Counted from the first letter of the stretch, positions 35,311 to 45,161 are shown. The stretch is 64,000 bases of DNA from an uncultured Bacteroidales bacterium (GCA_947072905.1 CAMTKF010000006.1:1-64000); one strand, 5' to 3'. The notes: generated from the sequence alone by a model not told the origin. Made by a program: numbers and translations.

Positions 35311-36152
35311 TATTTATTCTTAAGTGCCTTAAGCATTTCGTTAATATCGAGCTTCTTATATCCTTTATATGAAGGCTTGTCTATGGTGCGTGAGCCGTTC
35401 CACTCGGCGCGGTTCATATTCCATTCTATTTCGGCATCAAGTTCCTTCTTGCCTACCGAGCCGGTGACGTTGATGTCAGAAGCCACAGAGCCGGCCACCG
35501 AGCTTACAATGTCGGAAAATGTGGCGATGAAGGGTGCAAGCCCTGAAGGCTCAACGGTGATACTGCTAAGTTGAGGGCCGGGGGTGAGTGTAAGATACCA
35601 TGTGGCGCCCTTGGGACTCTTGCGCGGAGTGAGGATAAGGCGATTGCCGCTCTGCGACTGCGAGAACAGTTCCTCGGGGTTCTTGATACGGCTCAGCGGT
35701 CCTTTGCCCGGATATACGGGTTGGCCGAGCATTATGCTCTGTATGTCGCTGAGAGTGATTGAGGTACGGGCGGTAACCGACGACAGCGGCAACGACAGGT
35801 AGTATTTATGATACTTGTCAAGCACGATGGCCGAGTCATTGTCAATGTAAACCACTCCTACTTCCATTCCCAGAATACGCATCGACAGGTTGATTGCCTT
35901 ACCGTAAACCATGGTGGCACGACCCGAGAAGCTGAAATTGGCCGGCTTTGAAAGACGGAACGAGAAGGGAGCGTAAAATGAGGTCCATTCATTGCACGAT
36001 CCTGCCAGATCGCTTATCTGAGGTGCGCGGGTTTCGGTTGATGGTGTTGTCTGTGCAGTGCCGGCGCTGCGCTGTGTCGAACATGACACTGCAGTGCCAC
36101 ACAATACCAATGCGATGAATAAATAGAGGAAATTTATCGGTTTACGTTTCAT
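35310..36152 (-). CDS. DUF4292 lipoprotein
   Basis: A 280-residue lipoprotein with lipobox AVSC (Cys24). The mature part is a beta-rich LolA/LolB-like fold (FSFRLSKPANFSFSGRATMVYGKAINLSMRILGMEVGVVYIDNDSAIVLDKYHKYYL), matching the DUF4292 family of Bacteroidetes. A role in lipid or lipoprotein handling at the outer membrane is possible but not shown. It overlaps the TPR gene by 4 bp and the EnvC-like gene by 1 bp. Confidence 0.85.
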   Translation of the reverse strand: MKRKPINFLYLFIALVLCGTAVSCSTQRSAGTAQTTPSTETRAPQISDLAGSCNEWTSFYAPFSFRLSKPANFSFSGRATMVYGKAINLSMRILGMEVGVVYIDNDSAIVLDKYHKYYLSLPLSSVTARTSITLSDIQSIMLGQPVYPGKGPLSRIKNPEELFSQSQSGNRLILTPRKSPKGATWYLTLTPGPQLSSITVEPSGLAPFIATFSDIVSSVAGSVASDINVTGSVGKKELDAEIEWNMNRAEWNGSRTIDKPSYKGYKKLDINEMLKALKNK

Positions 36153-38023
36153 TCGATTTTTCTGTTTTTGATTTTCTGTTTGATTTTCTTGTTGTCGGGT
36201 TCGAGCTTCAGAGCCTCTTTCCAGAATTTAATGGCTTCTTCAGGCTCGCCGCACATGAAATATATGTCGCCGGCGTGGTCGTAGACTTCAGCCGAAGGAG
36301 TTTCAATATCAAGCATTTCCTCGACTTTCTCAATCACCTGCTCGGCATGCTCCGCCCCCACCCCGGTTGTGTCGGCGGCTTCCGTTTGCTCCGGAGCCGA
36401 TGTATCAAGCGTATCGGGAGTTGAATAAAGTCTCAGCACCTCGTCTATCTGCTGGCGTGCGCTGCCATAATCTTTTTTCTTATAAAGCACCCACGCGTAT
36501 GTATCGAGATATGTGGGGTTTAGGGGTTCTTTCTCAATGGCCTTTTTCACATAAACCTCGGCCTTGTCGAGCTCGCGGCCGTCAACCGACAGGAAGTAGG
36601 CCAGATTGTTGAGCGAGCCTACGTTTTCGGGGTCGAATTTAAGCGAATGTTCATAGCAGGCGAGTGCGCTGTCTACCTGTTCGAGCCGGTAGAGTATGTC
36701 GCCGCGCTGCTGATAATATACCGACATGGCTGCCGGGGGTTCGTCGCCGTTGATTTTAAACGAGTCGAGCATGGCCAGGGCTTCGTCTGAACGGTCCTGA
36801 AGCATGAGCAGTGATGAGCCGGTTATAGAGAACGATACATCGTGAAAGCGGCGAGCGGCCTCGGCGGCGGTGTTGACAGCCTGCGCCGTATCACGGGCCT
36901 GCATGGCTGTCTGTATGCGGAAGCGCGGATAGTCAGCCTCGTTGGGGTCAAGGTCCATGGCATAGCCGAACTGCTCGGCTGCACGTGCGTTTGAGTCAAT
37001 GGCAGCCAGATAGGCGGCATACAGATAGCGCAGCTGTGGCTCTGATGAATGTATGTCGACCATACGCTCAAACACACCGGTCACGCGCTCGCGACTCTCG
37101 GGATGCTGATACAGATTGCGGGTATAATTGGTGAGAATCTCGAGCTTGGGCTGGAAATCTATCGAAGAGCTTTCGAGTACCTTCACCACCTCGTTGCCAT
37201 AGCGCAGCGAGTCGCCCTTGGCCAGATAATACTCGGCTCGGGCAAGATACGACGCACCAAGGGTTGAGTCGAGCTCGCATGAGCGGTTGTAGTAGCAGAT
37301 GGCCGAATCGGGCATTGAGATGGTATTGAAAAGCTGACCGGTGAAGTAGTTGATCTCGGCATCGTCGGGAGCTGTGGCCGCAAAGCGCTGCACCTCATTC
37401 ACCATGGCGGCTGTATCGCCCTTGATCATGAATACCTGCAGCTTGTTGAGTATTATATTGGGTTCGAGCCCTATGGCCGATTCGAGCTTGTCGAGTATTG
37501 ATATGGCCTCGGCAGCGGCGGCCGTATCGCCGCGGGTATAGTCAAACGCCCGTGCCACGGCATACTGCACGGCATACTCCGAGCGGTTGGGATAAGCCTC
37601 TGAGAGCATTTTGTAGGTATCGCGTATATCGGTCTCGCGGCGCAACTGCGTGGCCACGCTCACAAAGCGCAGTCCGTTCTGAAAGTCTTTGGGATTGGCC
37701 AGAAAACGGCGGCGCAAGTCGTTGTAGGCTTTCTCAAAGCCGGCCGAGTCTGACAGACCGGCAAATATGGTGATTTCGGCCAATGCTCCGGCAATATCCG
37801 GGTCGGTTGAGTCGAGTTCGGCGGCACGGCGCATCATGTAGTATGCCGTACCCAATTCGTTGTTCTGCAGTCGTGAGTTGGCCTCCATGAACAGATACTC
37901 GGCCTTGAGCCTGTCGCTGTCGGGGATAGTCTGCCGGGGAGTGCGCGCACCGATATTGGCCCCGAATATGCCTATGGCTATCAGGACTAAAACCGGTAGA
38001 TATCTGAATGTAAAATTTCTCAT
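36149..38023 (-). CDS. Exported TPR-repeat protein
   Basis: A protein of about 624 residues: a signal peptide (FRYLPVLVLIAIGIFGANIGA) then many TPR-like repeats. Clear repeats include ALACYEHSLKFDPENVGSLNNLAYFLS, AEVYVKKAIEKEPLNPTYLDTYAWVLYKKKDYGSA and a final YDHAGDIYFMCGEPEEAIKFWKEALKLEPDN. It probably scaffolds an envelope complex. TPR, DUF4292 and EnvC genes in overlapping order after dut form a conserved Bacteroidetes block. The start at 38023 is used; 38080 would add residues running towards the repeat at 38083-38108. Confidence 0.88.
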   Translation of the reverse strand: MRNFTFRYLPVLVLIAIGIFGANIGARTPRQTIPDSDRLKAEYLFMEANSRLQNNELGTAYYMMRRAAELDSTDPDIAGALAEITIFAGLSDSAGFEKAYNDLRRRFLANPKDFQNGLRFVSVATQLRRETDIRDTYKMLSEAYPNRSEYAVQYAVARAFDYTRGDTAAAAEAISILDKLESAIGLEPNIILNKLQVFMIKGDTAAMVNEVQRFAATAPDDAEINYFTGQLFNTISMPDSAICYYNRSCELDSTLGASYLARAEYYLAKGDSLRYGNEVVKVLESSSIDFQPKLEILTNYTRNLYQHPESRERVTGVFERMVDIHSSEPQLRYLYAAYLAAIDSNARAAEQFGYAMDLDPNEADYPRFRIQTAMQARDTAQAVNTAAEAARRFHDVSFSITGSSLLMLQDRSDEALAMLDSFKINGDEPPAAMSVYYQQRGDILYRLEQVDSALACYEHSLKFDPENVGSLNNLAYFLSVDGRELDKAEVYVKKAIEKEPLNPTYLDTYAWVLYKKKDYGSARQQIDEVLRLYSTPDTLDTSAPEQTEAADTTGVGAEHAEQVIEKVEEMLDIETPSAEVYDHAGDIYFMCGEPEEAIKFWKEALKLEPDNKKIKQKIKNRKIE

Positions 38024-38082
38024 TATAAATAGCTTCGTATTACGGGCACAATAAGAGTATGTTAATGGAACAAGCTCCAATA

Positions 38083-38108
38083 GCGTGTATTGAATTCAAA
38101 ACACACTC
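38083..38108 (-). repeat. Solo end of the MITE-like family between dut and the TPR gene
   Basis: The minus strand reads GAGTGTGTTTTGAATTCAAT, close to the 19-bp terminus of the 17.4-kb element, and is followed outward (38109-38111) by TTA. The near-palindrome GTGTTTTGAATTCAATACAC lies within it. It sits 9 bp past the dut stop codon. Confidence 0.6.
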
Positions 38109-38117
38109 TTAGCGTAT

Positions 38118-38561
38118 TTAGTTTGTACCGGTATGGCCGAAGGCTCCGTCGCCGCGCTTGGTATGGTCAATTTCGGTGACCGCTTCCCATTCCACTTTAG
38201 TATAGGTGGTGATTACCATCTGGCAGATGCGCTCGCCGGGATTGATTACAAAAGGCTCTTTGGAGAGGTTGATGAGTATCACCTTGATTTCGCCGCGGTA
38301 GTCGGCATCTACAGTGCCTGGAGTATTGACCAGCGAGATACCGTTGCGCAATGCCAGACCGCTGCGCGGACGTATCTGCATCTCGTAGCCCTGAGGCAGC
38401 TGCACACGCAGACCGGTGGGTATGAGCACTCGCTCCAGCGACTGAAGCACTATGGGTTCTTTTATGGCAGCCCTCACATCCATTCCGGCTGCCGAAGGGG
38501 TCTCGTATGCGGGCAGGTCGTAGCCTGAGTTATTTATGATTTTTATTTTTACGCTGTGCAT
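38118..38561 (-). CDS. dut: dUTP diphosphatase
   Basis: A 147-residue homotrimeric dUTPase that removes dUTP and makes dUMP. It has PSAAGMDVRA (motif I), RPRSGLALRNGI (motif II), NTPGTVDADYRGEI (motif III) and the C-terminal RGDGAFGHTGTN arm (motif V, with Ala in place of the more common Gly). The length is normal. It starts a block with the TPR, DUF4292, EnvC-like and flippase genes. Confidence 0.97.
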   Translation of the reverse strand: MHSVKIKIINNSGYDLPAYETPSAAGMDVRAAIKEPIVLQSLERVLIPTGLRVQLPQGYEMQIRPRSGLALRNGISLVNTPGTVDADYRGEIKVILINLSKEPFVINPGERICQMVITTYTKVEWEAVTEIDHTKRGDGAFGHTGTN

Positions 38562-38612
38562 TTTTTAGGTGTGTTTTAAGTTAAGGGTATGTTTGTATAA
38601 CAAACACCTTAC

Positions 38613-38951
38613 TTAAATAGTTATACGGCGTGTGATTGAACCTATCTTGAGTATGTATATACCTCGCGCTCCCACACGAAACCGCGATGTGCCGGGCTGC
38701 AGTGTGGCCTGCGATATGGGTTGACCCAGGATTGTGAACAACTTCACGGTGGTGGGACGGCCTACGGTGACGAAAACTGTGTTCTCACGCACCACTACGG
38801 CCACATCATCGGTCATTTCGGCCTCGACACTTTCTATTTGCTCCCAACGCTGCGGTGCCTGCTGGGCCGGTGGCATCGCCACAGCTGCCGCAGCAGCCAT
38901 TACAAAGGCTGCCGCCAGGCTGTATATGAAACGTCGGGGTTTGATAGTCAT
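38613..38951 (-). CDS. Short secreted protein with T9SS-tail-like C-terminus
   Basis: A 112-residue protein: signal peptide (about residues 8-27, RRFIYSLAAAFVMAAAAAVA) then about 85 residues. The final 45 residues, VKLFTILGQPISQATLQPGTSRFRVGARGIYILKIGSITRRITI, match the pattern of type IX secretion C-terminal sorting domains (V.vydl.G..v.......G...i.l..GiYivkv....kki.i). There is no catalytic domain before it, so almost the whole mature protein is tail-like. It may be a leftover of a longer cargo protein or a small adaptor. Confidence 0.6.
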   Translation of the reverse strand: MTIKPRRFIYSLAAAFVMAAAAAVAMPPAQQAPQRWEQIESVEAEMTDDVAVVVRENTVFVTVGRPTTVKLFTILGQPISQATLQPGTSRFRVGARGIYILKIGSITRRITI

Positions 38952-38961
38952 TCTGTTGCCG

Positions 38962-38981
38962 TTAATAGTGTGTTTGGAATC
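38962..38981 (+). repeat. Degenerate MITE-family terminus after ansA
   Basis: TTAATAGTGTGTTTGGAATC lies just past the ansA stop codon on the minus strand. It resembles the family terminus with one change near the end and TTA outside. A weak match. Confidence 0.35.
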
Positions 38982-40014
38982 AGGAGTGTGAGATGGTCAT
39001 CTCGCCCACCAGCGGTTTTTCGAGTTTCTTTATCACCTCCGAGCGCGACAGCTTGCGGCCGAAGAGGTGCATCATCTTTGTGATGGCCGCCTCAAAGGTA
39101 ATGTCGTTGCCCGATACTATGCCCGTACCCGAGAGCAGGTCGCCGGCCAGATAGCGCTTAGTGTTTACCGAGCCGTTCAGGCACTGGGTGACATTGACGA
39201 TTATCAGCCCGCGGCGGCATGCGTCGCTTATCGCATCTATGAACCACTTGGCCGTGGGGCCGTTGCCGGCACCGTAGGTACGTAGCACCACGCCCTTTAT
39301 TCCGGGAGTGTTGAGCAGATGGCGCAAGGTCGACTCGGTGAGACCCGGAAAGAGGTCGATACACATCACCGAGGGGTCAAGCTCGGGATAGAACTTGAAC
39401 TTCTTGGACTTGCGGCGGTCGAGGGTATCTATGTCAAAGGCTATGCCCAGACCTATCTTGGCCAGCTTGGGATAGTTGCTCGAACGGAAGGCATTGAAGT
39501 GGTCGGCCGAACGCTTGGTGGAGCGCACTCCGCGCCACAGATAGTTCTCAAAGAGTATGGCGACTTCCTGCACCATGGGCAGACCGTCGTCGGCCTTGGC
39601 TGCGGCTATCTGCAGGGCGGTGATAAGGTTTTCCTCACCGTCGGTACGCACCTCGCCTATGGGGAGCTGCGAGCCGGTGATGATCACCGGCTTGGCAAGT
39701 CCCTGCAGCATAAACGACAGTGCCGATGCGGTATAGGCCATGGTGTCGGTGCCGTGAAGCACCACAAATCCATCGTACTTATCATAATTATCCGCAATGC
39801 TTCGGGCGAGCAACTCCCATAGTTGCGGGTTCATGTCGCTCGAATCAATTGGCTGCTCAAACTGTATGTTGTCTATTTCATAGTTAAGCATTTTCACCTT
39901 GGGGACATTTTCCATAAGGTGAGAGAAGTCGAAGGGCCTCAGAGTCCTGCTGTCCGGGTCTTCAATCATTCCGATTGTACCGCCGGTATAGATGATCAAT
40001 ATACGGGGTTTCAT
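38980..40014 (-). CDS. ansA: Type I L-asparaginase
   Basis: A 344-residue asparaginase that hydrolyses L-asparagine to aspartate and ammonia. It has the N-terminal IYTGGTIGM with the nucleophile Thr, and VVLHGTDTMAYTASALSFML with the second Thr-Asp pair. The C-terminal part fits the cytosolic type I group (no signal peptide). It starts 58 bp after the metG stop and probably belongs to the same transcript. Confidence 0.96.
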   Translation of the reverse strand: MKPRILIIYTGGTIGMIEDPDSRTLRPFDFSHLMENVPKVKMLNYEIDNIQFEQPIDSSDMNPQLWELLARSIADNYDKYDGFVVLHGTDTMAYTASALSFMLQGLAKPVIITGSQLPIGEVRTDGEENLITALQIAAAKADDGLPMVQEVAILFENYLWRGVRSTKRSADHFNAFRSSNYPKLAKIGLGIAFDIDTLDRRKSKKFKFYPELDPSVMCIDLFPGLTESTLRHLLNTPGIKGVVLRTYGAGNGPTAKWFIDAISDACRRGLIIVNVTQCLNGSVNTKRYLAGDLLSGTGIVSGNDITFEAAITKMMHLFGRKLSRSEVIKKLEKPLVGEMTISHS

Positions 40015-40071
40015 TGCGTTAGGTATAATATGATAAAAAATTGGCCTGTGAGAGGTTGCCGTAGGGTATGC

Positions 40072-42120
40072 TTACTTGACCTGTGCGCCCGGTGCCACGG
40101 GTGCCGACGGTGCCATGAGCACAAGCGAGCCGTCGTTGTTTTCGGCCGAGAGTATCATGCCCTGCGATGTGATGCCGCGGAGTTTGCGCGGCGGCAGGTT
40201 GGCGATGAACACCACCTGAGTGCCCACGAGCTTTTCAGGCTCGGGATAGTGGGCGGCTATGCCGCTGACTATTGTACGGGGCTCGCCGGTACCGTCGTCG
40301 AGGGTAAACTGAAGCAGCTTGTCGGCTTTGGGTACCTTGACACATGCGGTGACGGTAGCCACGCGGATATCAGAGCGGCAGAAGGTGTCGAAGTCTACAT
40401 CGGGCTGCTGCTCAGCGGGCTTCCAGCTGTTCACCTTGTTTTCTTCCTTGATGCGGTCGAGGCGGTCGGTCTGGGCCTTGATGGCGTCGTCCTCGATTTT
40501 CTCAAAGAGCAGCGATGCCGGAGCTATCGAGGTGCCGGCGGCCACTATATCGGCGTCGCCAATGCGGCTCCAGCTCAGGTTGCTCAGGCGCAGATCGTCG
40601 GCCAGACGCTTGGCCATGAAGGGCATGAAGGGTTCGCATGCCACAGCCAGCGAGCCGCATATCTGCATTGCCACGTTGAGTATTGTGGCCACGCGGGTCA
40701 TATCGGTCTTGGCAAGCTTCCAGGGTTCGGTTTCCTGCAGGTAGCGGTTGCCGATGCGAGCTATCTCCATAGCCTGCTTGAGGGCTTCGCGGAAGTGGAA
40801 TGTCTCAAGAGCCTCAGTGCAGGCTGCGGCTGCGGCCTTCACTTCGGCAAATGCGGCAGTGTCGGCCTCGGCGAGTTCGCCGGCGGCGGGCACTATGCCG
40901 TCGAAGTATTTATGGGTGAGGACTATGACGCGGTTTACGAAGTTGCCGAGAATGGCCACCAGCTCGCTGTTGTTGCGGGTCTGGAAGTCGCGCCATGTGA
41001 AGTCGTTGTCTTTGGTCTCGGGAGCGTTGGCTGTGAGCACGTAGCGCAGCACATCCTGCTTGCCGGGGAAGTCGCGCAGGTATTCGTGGAGCCACACGGC
41101 CCAGTTGCGCGAGGTCGATATCTTGTCGCCCTCGAGATTGAGGAATTCATTGGCCGGTACATTGTCGGGCAGCTGGTATCCGTCGCCGTAGGCCATGAGC
41201 ATGGCCGGGAACACGATGCAGTGGAATACAATATTGTCCTTGCCTATGAAGTTGATGATGCGGGTTTCGGGGTCTTTCCACCATGTCTCCCAGGTTTCGG
41301 GATAAATTTCCTTGGTGTTGGATATATAGCCGATGGGCGCGTCAAACCACACGTAGAGCACCTTGCCGTCGGCACCCTCAACGGGCACGGGCACACCCCA
41401 GTCGAGGTCGCGGCTCACCGCACGGGGCTGCAGGCCCAGGTCGAGCCACGACTTGCACTGTCCGTAGACATTGGTTTTCCATTCCTTGTGACCTTCGAGA
41501 ATCCATTGGCGCAGGTCGTTCTCCCAGCGGTCAAGGGGCAGATACCAGTGCTTGGTCTCGCGCATCACGGGCACATTGCCTGTTATGGCGCTGCGCGGAT
41601 TGATCAGGTCGGTGGCGTTGAGCGATGTACCGCACTTCTCGCACTGGTCGCCGTATGCGCCCTGCGCGTGGCAGTGGGGGCACTCGCCGGTGACGTAGCG
41701 GTCGGCAAGGAATTGTCCGGCCTTTTCGTCGTAAAGCTGCATGGAGGTCTTCTCCACAAAACGGTCGTTATCGTACAGACGGCGGAAAAACTCGGATGCG
41801 GTGGCGCTGTGGATGTCGGATGTGGTGCGCGAATACACATCGAATGATATGCCGAGCTCTTCAAACGAATCCTTTATTATCTTGTGATAGCGGTCAACTA
41901 TATCCTGCGGGGTCACGCCCTCTTTCTTGGCTTTGATGGTGATAGGCACACCATGCTCGTCAGAGCCGCCTATCATGGCCACTTCGCGGCCGTTAAGACG
42001 CAGATAGCGTGCATAGATATCAGCAGGGACATATACACCGGCAAGGTGGCCGATGTGCACCGGGCCGTTGGCGTATGGCAGCGCGGTGGTTATCAGGGTA
42101 CGTTTATATTGATTGCTCAT
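40072..42120 (-). CDS. metG: Methionyl-tRNA synthetase
   Basis: A 682-residue class I synthetase. It has [14 protein letters not shown] (HIGH), a zinc knuckle [18 protein letters not shown], and the signature loop [14 protein letters not shown] (KISTS for KMSKS). The C-terminal domain is a fused EMAP/Trbp111-type tRNA-binding module ([14 protein letters not shown] to the end). The length is typical of the Bacteroidetes enzyme. A TAACTTTG -7 element lies about 200 bp upstream (42322-42329), giving a long leader. Confidence 0.98.
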   Translation of the reverse strand: MSNQYKRTLITTALPYANGPVHIGHLAGVYVPADIYARYLRLNGREVAMIGGSDEHGVPITIKAKKEGVTPQDIVDRYHKIIKDSFEELGISFDVYSRTTSDIHSATASEFFRRLYDNDRFVEKTSMQLYDEKAGQFLADRYVTGECPHCHAQGAYGDQCEKCGTSLNATDLINPRSAITGNVPVMRETKHWYLPLDRWENDLRQWILEGHKEWKTNVYGQCKSWLDLGLQPRAVSRDLDWGVPVPVEGADGKVLYVWFDAPIGYISNTKEIYPETWETWWKDPETRIINFIGKDNIVFHCIVFPAMLMAYGDGYQLPDNVPANEFLNLEGDKISTSRNWAVWLHEYLRDFPGKQDVLRYVLTANAPETKDNDFTWRDFQTRNNSELVAILGNFVNRVIVLTHKYFDGIVPAAGELAEADTAAFAEVKAAAAACTEALETFHFREALKQAMEIARIGNRYLQETEPWKLAKTDMTRVATILNVAMQICGSLAVACEPFMPFMAKRLADDLRLSNLSWSRIGDADIVAAGTSIAPASLLFEKIEDDAIKAQTDRLDRIKEENKVNSWKPAEQQPDVDFDTFCRSDIRVATVTACVKVPKADKLLQFTLDDGTGEPRTIVSGIAAHYPEPEKLVGTQVVFIANLPPRKLRGITSQGMILSAENNDGSLVLMAPSAPVAPGAQVK

Positions 42121-42447
42121 AGAATACTAAATTATTGAATTCCAATATATAATAATCGCCGTTTCGTATTCGGGGCGCATTGTCAGCTTTCACGAGCCAT
42201 GCACCTTATCACCATCCTGCCATCAGACAGTTCTCGGCGCAAGCTCCTTGCTCCGCATATAGATCCGCTCCAAAATACTCTACCCACAATCATTGTGGGA
42301 CAGGCTATTACTTTGAAAATACAAAGTTACAAAATACTTTAATTATTTTTCCATACTTTTATGAAAAAAAATCTTGCCCGGATATTTCACAACTTTTTTT
42401 CGCAGATAAGAATAGATATTTATTTAAAATAGTAAGTATGAAAATAT
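42121..42447. other. metG leader and boundary of the restriction island
   Basis: This 327-bp gap holds a minus-strand TAACTTTG (42322-42329), likely the -7 element for metG, and a short hairpin CCCACAAT / ATTGTGGG (42283-42299) within the long metG leader. The final 100 bp are AT-rich and lead into the restriction-modification genes. No gene is seen in it. Confidence 0.5.
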
Positions 42448-43335
42448 TTAAAAAGGCAAATCTACTACATAATTATGTAAGGGTTCTTTCACATAATCCT
42501 GTACGGTTACACATGAAAAGTCATGGATTTTATTTCTATACTTTGACTTAAGACTCATATTATCCAATTCTTTTCTACGTAGGCATGAAAGCTTTGAAAA
42601 ATCTAAATCTTGTTCAATACCAAGGAATCTTCTGCCACATAAGTTTGCCGCTATACCAGTTGTTGAAGAACCTGCAAAAGGGTCAAGAATCCAGTCATAT
42701 TCGTTTGTACTAGCGAGTATAATGCGCGTAAGAAGTGCTAAAGGTTTCTGAGTTGGATGTTTTCCGCATGATTTCTCCCAACGACCAATAGCTGGAAGGC
42801 GCCATACATCCGTCATCTGCTTACCTTGATTAATCGCTTTCATCAACTCATAATTATACTTATGAGGTATTTTAGGAAACTTTCGTGCCCAAATTATGAA
42901 CTCTGTTGAATGGGTGAAAAACCGACAGGAAATGTTTGGTGGAGGATTGGTTTTCGCCCATGTGATAACATTTAGAATCTTATATCCGAGTTCGGCAAGA
43001 AGATTAGCTATGGCAAAGATATTATGATGTGTACCTGAAATCCATATTGTGCCGTTATCCTTTAATTTTTCCCTACACAGAGATAACCATTTTCGGTTAA
43101 ACTCCATAATTGATTCAGGTGAGCCGCCTTTGTCCCATTCTCCTTTATCGACACATACAATCTTTCCGGCTTGATAACTTATACCTCCGTTAGACAAGAA
43201 ATAGGGAGGATCTGCAAAAATCATATCGAATTTAAAATCAAACTGAGGAAGTACATCAAAACAATCACCATGAACAATGGTAAACGCTCTGTCGTCTGAT
43301 TTATATAATGGGACTATCATATTATCCGATATCAA
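42448..43335 (-). CDS. DpnA-like DNA adenine methyltransferase (M2 of DpnII-type system)
   Basis: A 295-residue beta-class amino-methyltransferase. It has DMIFADPPYFLSNGG (DPPY motif IV), then the target-recognition region, then HPTQKPLALLTRIILASTNEYDWILDPFAGSSTTGIAA (motif X and SAM-binding motif I). This order, and the pairing with a DpnII-type nuclease, match the second methylase (M.DpnIIB/DpnA), which can methylate GATC also in single-stranded DNA. It is third in the operon, 59 bp after the nuclease gene. Its low GC contrasts with neighbours. Confidence 0.9.
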   Translation of the reverse strand: MISDNMIVPLYKSDDRAFTIVHGDCFDVLPQFDFKFDMIFADPPYFLSNGGISYQAGKIVCVDKGEWDKGGSPESIMEFNRKWLSLCREKLKDNGTIWISGTHHNIFAIANLLAELGYKILNVITWAKTNPPPNISCRFFTHSTEFIIWARKFPKIPHKYNYELMKAINQGKQMTDVWRLPAIGRWEKSCGKHPTQKPLALLTRIILASTNEYDWILDPFAGSSTTGIAANLCGRRFLGIEQDLDFSKLSCLRRKELDNMSLKSKYRNKIHDFSCVTVQDYVKEPLHNYVVDLPF

Positions 43336-43394
43336 GCTGAACGCACTATTATTGAGTTATAGTCAATTGCATTTATCGTAATAAATCATAACGA

Positions 43395-44213
43395 CTATAG
43401 TTTATTAATCAATTCGTTAAGATTTGAAAGATTATACACACTTGGAATATGAGCAAACGCTTCTTCAAGCTTATTGCGGGCTGACTCCCAACCTATTCCG
43501 TCTGTTATCCACACGAATTCAAAACCAGGGACGGCATTGATTTTGGGTGCTAGTTCAGAATAAGCGCGAGCGACCTCGTTTAGTTTAGAACCTCCACCGG
43601 TATAGAAGTTTGCTTCAATAAGATATGTCTTATCTTTGGTTTTGATTACAAAATCAAATCTCTTTTTGTCTGCGCCCAAAGCCTTTACAATCTCAGGAAA
43701 TTCTGTATAATAGACTTCTTGCTTAAATTTGATGCCATGTTTGTCAAAAATACTAGCCACAAGATTTTCCATTATATGTCCGCCTCTATTTTTACGAGCA
43801 TTAGAATCAAGCCCTACTTCAACTCCAAATACATAATCAACAAGATTCTTGATTTGTTTATTTTGGAAAACTCCAGTAAGTCCAGTCTCGTTAAGAAAAT
43901 TTATAACTTGCTTTGAAGAAGAAAAATAATCAGAAACAAGGAAGATATTGCCATTTTCATCAATAGCTTTCTTTTTGTCTTTGGCACGAACCGCAATGAG
44001 TATATCCAAAACAGAAAAAACTTTTGGATTTTCTTCCCAAAGGCGGTCTACTGCAGTTTCCATATCTTCTTGTCCTATCAGATAATTGAGCTGATTAAGT
44101 TTGATTGATATTGCTTCTACATTTGCTGCAACCTTTGGAAAATCAACGTAATCTTTTAAAGAAAAGTGGGTCTCCTTAAGAGGTTTCATAAATTCATTAA
44201 ATCTGTCTGTCAT
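43395..44213 (-). CDS. DpnII/MboI-type restriction endonuclease (GATC)
   Basis: A 272-residue type II endonuclease expected to cut unmethylated GATC. It matches the DpnII family by its N-terminus (HFSLKDYVDFPKVAANVEAISIKLNQLNYLIGQED), the RLWEENPKVFSVLDILIAVR segment, and a PD-(D/E)XK-like core KRFDFVIKTKDKTYLIEANFYTGGGSKLNEVARAY, in which D...E-x-N replaces the usual E-x-K. It lies 6 bp after the Dam-like methylase gene and between the two methylase genes. The specificity is inferred from the family. Confidence 0.9.
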   Translation of the reverse strand: MTDRFNEFMKPLKETHFSLKDYVDFPKVAANVEAISIKLNQLNYLIGQEDMETAVDRLWEENPKVFSVLDILIAVRAKDKKKAIDENGNIFLVSDYFSSSKQVINFLNETGLTGVFQNKQIKNLVDYVFGVEVGLDSNARKNRGGHIMENLVASIFDKHGIKFKQEVYYTEFPEIVKALGADKKRFDFVIKTKDKTYLIEANFYTGGGSKLNEVARAYSELAPKINAVPGFEFVWITDGIGWESARNKLEEAFAHIPSVYNLSNLNELINKL

Positions 44214-44219
44214 ATCACT

Positions 44220-45161
44220 TTAGTATAATATGGTTAAGGGATCGCCTTGAAAGGACTCATAATTTCTAATTAATAATTCTGTAAGAGTCCCTCGCTTTAA
44301 GGCATTAGCATTTATGCTTCTCTTAGCATAGACTCTTTCAATAAAAAAATCTTTATATAGTTCATCAAAGAATATGTCAGAAGCATTTCGACCCTTACAA
44401 TCAGAATTACTGAGCATTTCTAAGCAACCATCTAAAGAAAGAGCAGAATAGAATTCTTTAAGTCGAATTTGCTCATTGTCATCGAAAGATTCCTTTACAT
44501 ACGAATTGAAGCTTGATGTAGCATCAAGAGGTCGGTATGGAGGATCAAAATAGAAGAAAGTATAACCGTCTACGTAGTCACTTGTACAGGCAAAATCTCC
44601 ATTTATAATTTCCACTTTTTGCAATAATTCACTATCTGCAATAATTAAGGGTTCATCACAAATAGTAGGGTTGGTATATTTTCCGAATGGGACATTAAAA
44701 CCACCCTTTGAATTTTCACGGTAAAGGCCGTTAAAGCATGTTCTATTTAAGAAAATCATACAAGCGGCTTCTTCTATATCAGTAAGATTGTCTTGGTTAA
44801 AGCTATTTCGAACTTTTAGAAAAAGTTCCTTTTGAGCATCATAACTACCGGCTGTTCTGAATTTTTCTTGTAATTCTTTTAGAACTTCAATCAGAAAGTA
44901 TGGGTTATCTCTAATAATGGTATAAGTTTTAATTAAATGAGTGTTTATATCATTAATTATAGCCTTCTTAATATTAGGATATTTTTGCAACATATAGAAA
45001 AGCATAGCTCCTCCACCAACAAAAGGCTCAATGTATGTTATATTCTTCTCTTTTTGGAAAGATTCCGGAAGAAAAGAGTCAATGGTTGGCAACAATTGAG
45101 TTTTGCCGCCGGCCCATTTGAGGAATGGTTTTGCTTTTACTTTTTCGATTGTTCGTATCAT
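44220..45161 (-). CDS. DpnM/Dam-like adenine methyltransferase (M1 of DpnII-type system)
   Basis: A 313-residue alpha-class adenine methyltransferase for GATC: KPFLKWAGGKTQLLP (SAM-binding motif X/I region), YIEPFVGGGAMLFYML, and YFFYFDPPYRPL (DPPY). It is first in the three-gene operon, so methylation should be established before the nuclease is made. AT-rich codon use marks it as acquired. Upstream lie an AT microsatellite and a perfect 38-bp palindrome. Confidence 0.95.
   Translation of the reverse strand: MIRTIEKVKAKPFLKWAGGKTQLLPTIDSFLPESFQKEKNITYIEPFVGGGAMLFYMLQKYPNIKKAIINDINTHLIKTYTIIRDNPYFLIEVLKELQEKFRTAGSYDAQKELFLKVRNSFNQDNLTDIEEAACMIFLNRTCFNGLYRENSKGGFNVPFGKYTNPTICDEPLIIADSELLQKVEIINGDFACTSDYVDGYTFFYFDPPYRPLDATSSFNSYVKESFDDNEQIRLKEFYSALSLDGCLEMLSNSDCKGRNASDIFFDELYKDFFIERVYAKRSINANALKRGTLTELLIRNYESFQGDPLTILY

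Noticed and set aside
39823..41847. Long plus-strand open frame (674 codons)
   Set aside because: It lies antisense to metG, whose motifs are unambiguous; the open frame is a by-product of its codon bias.
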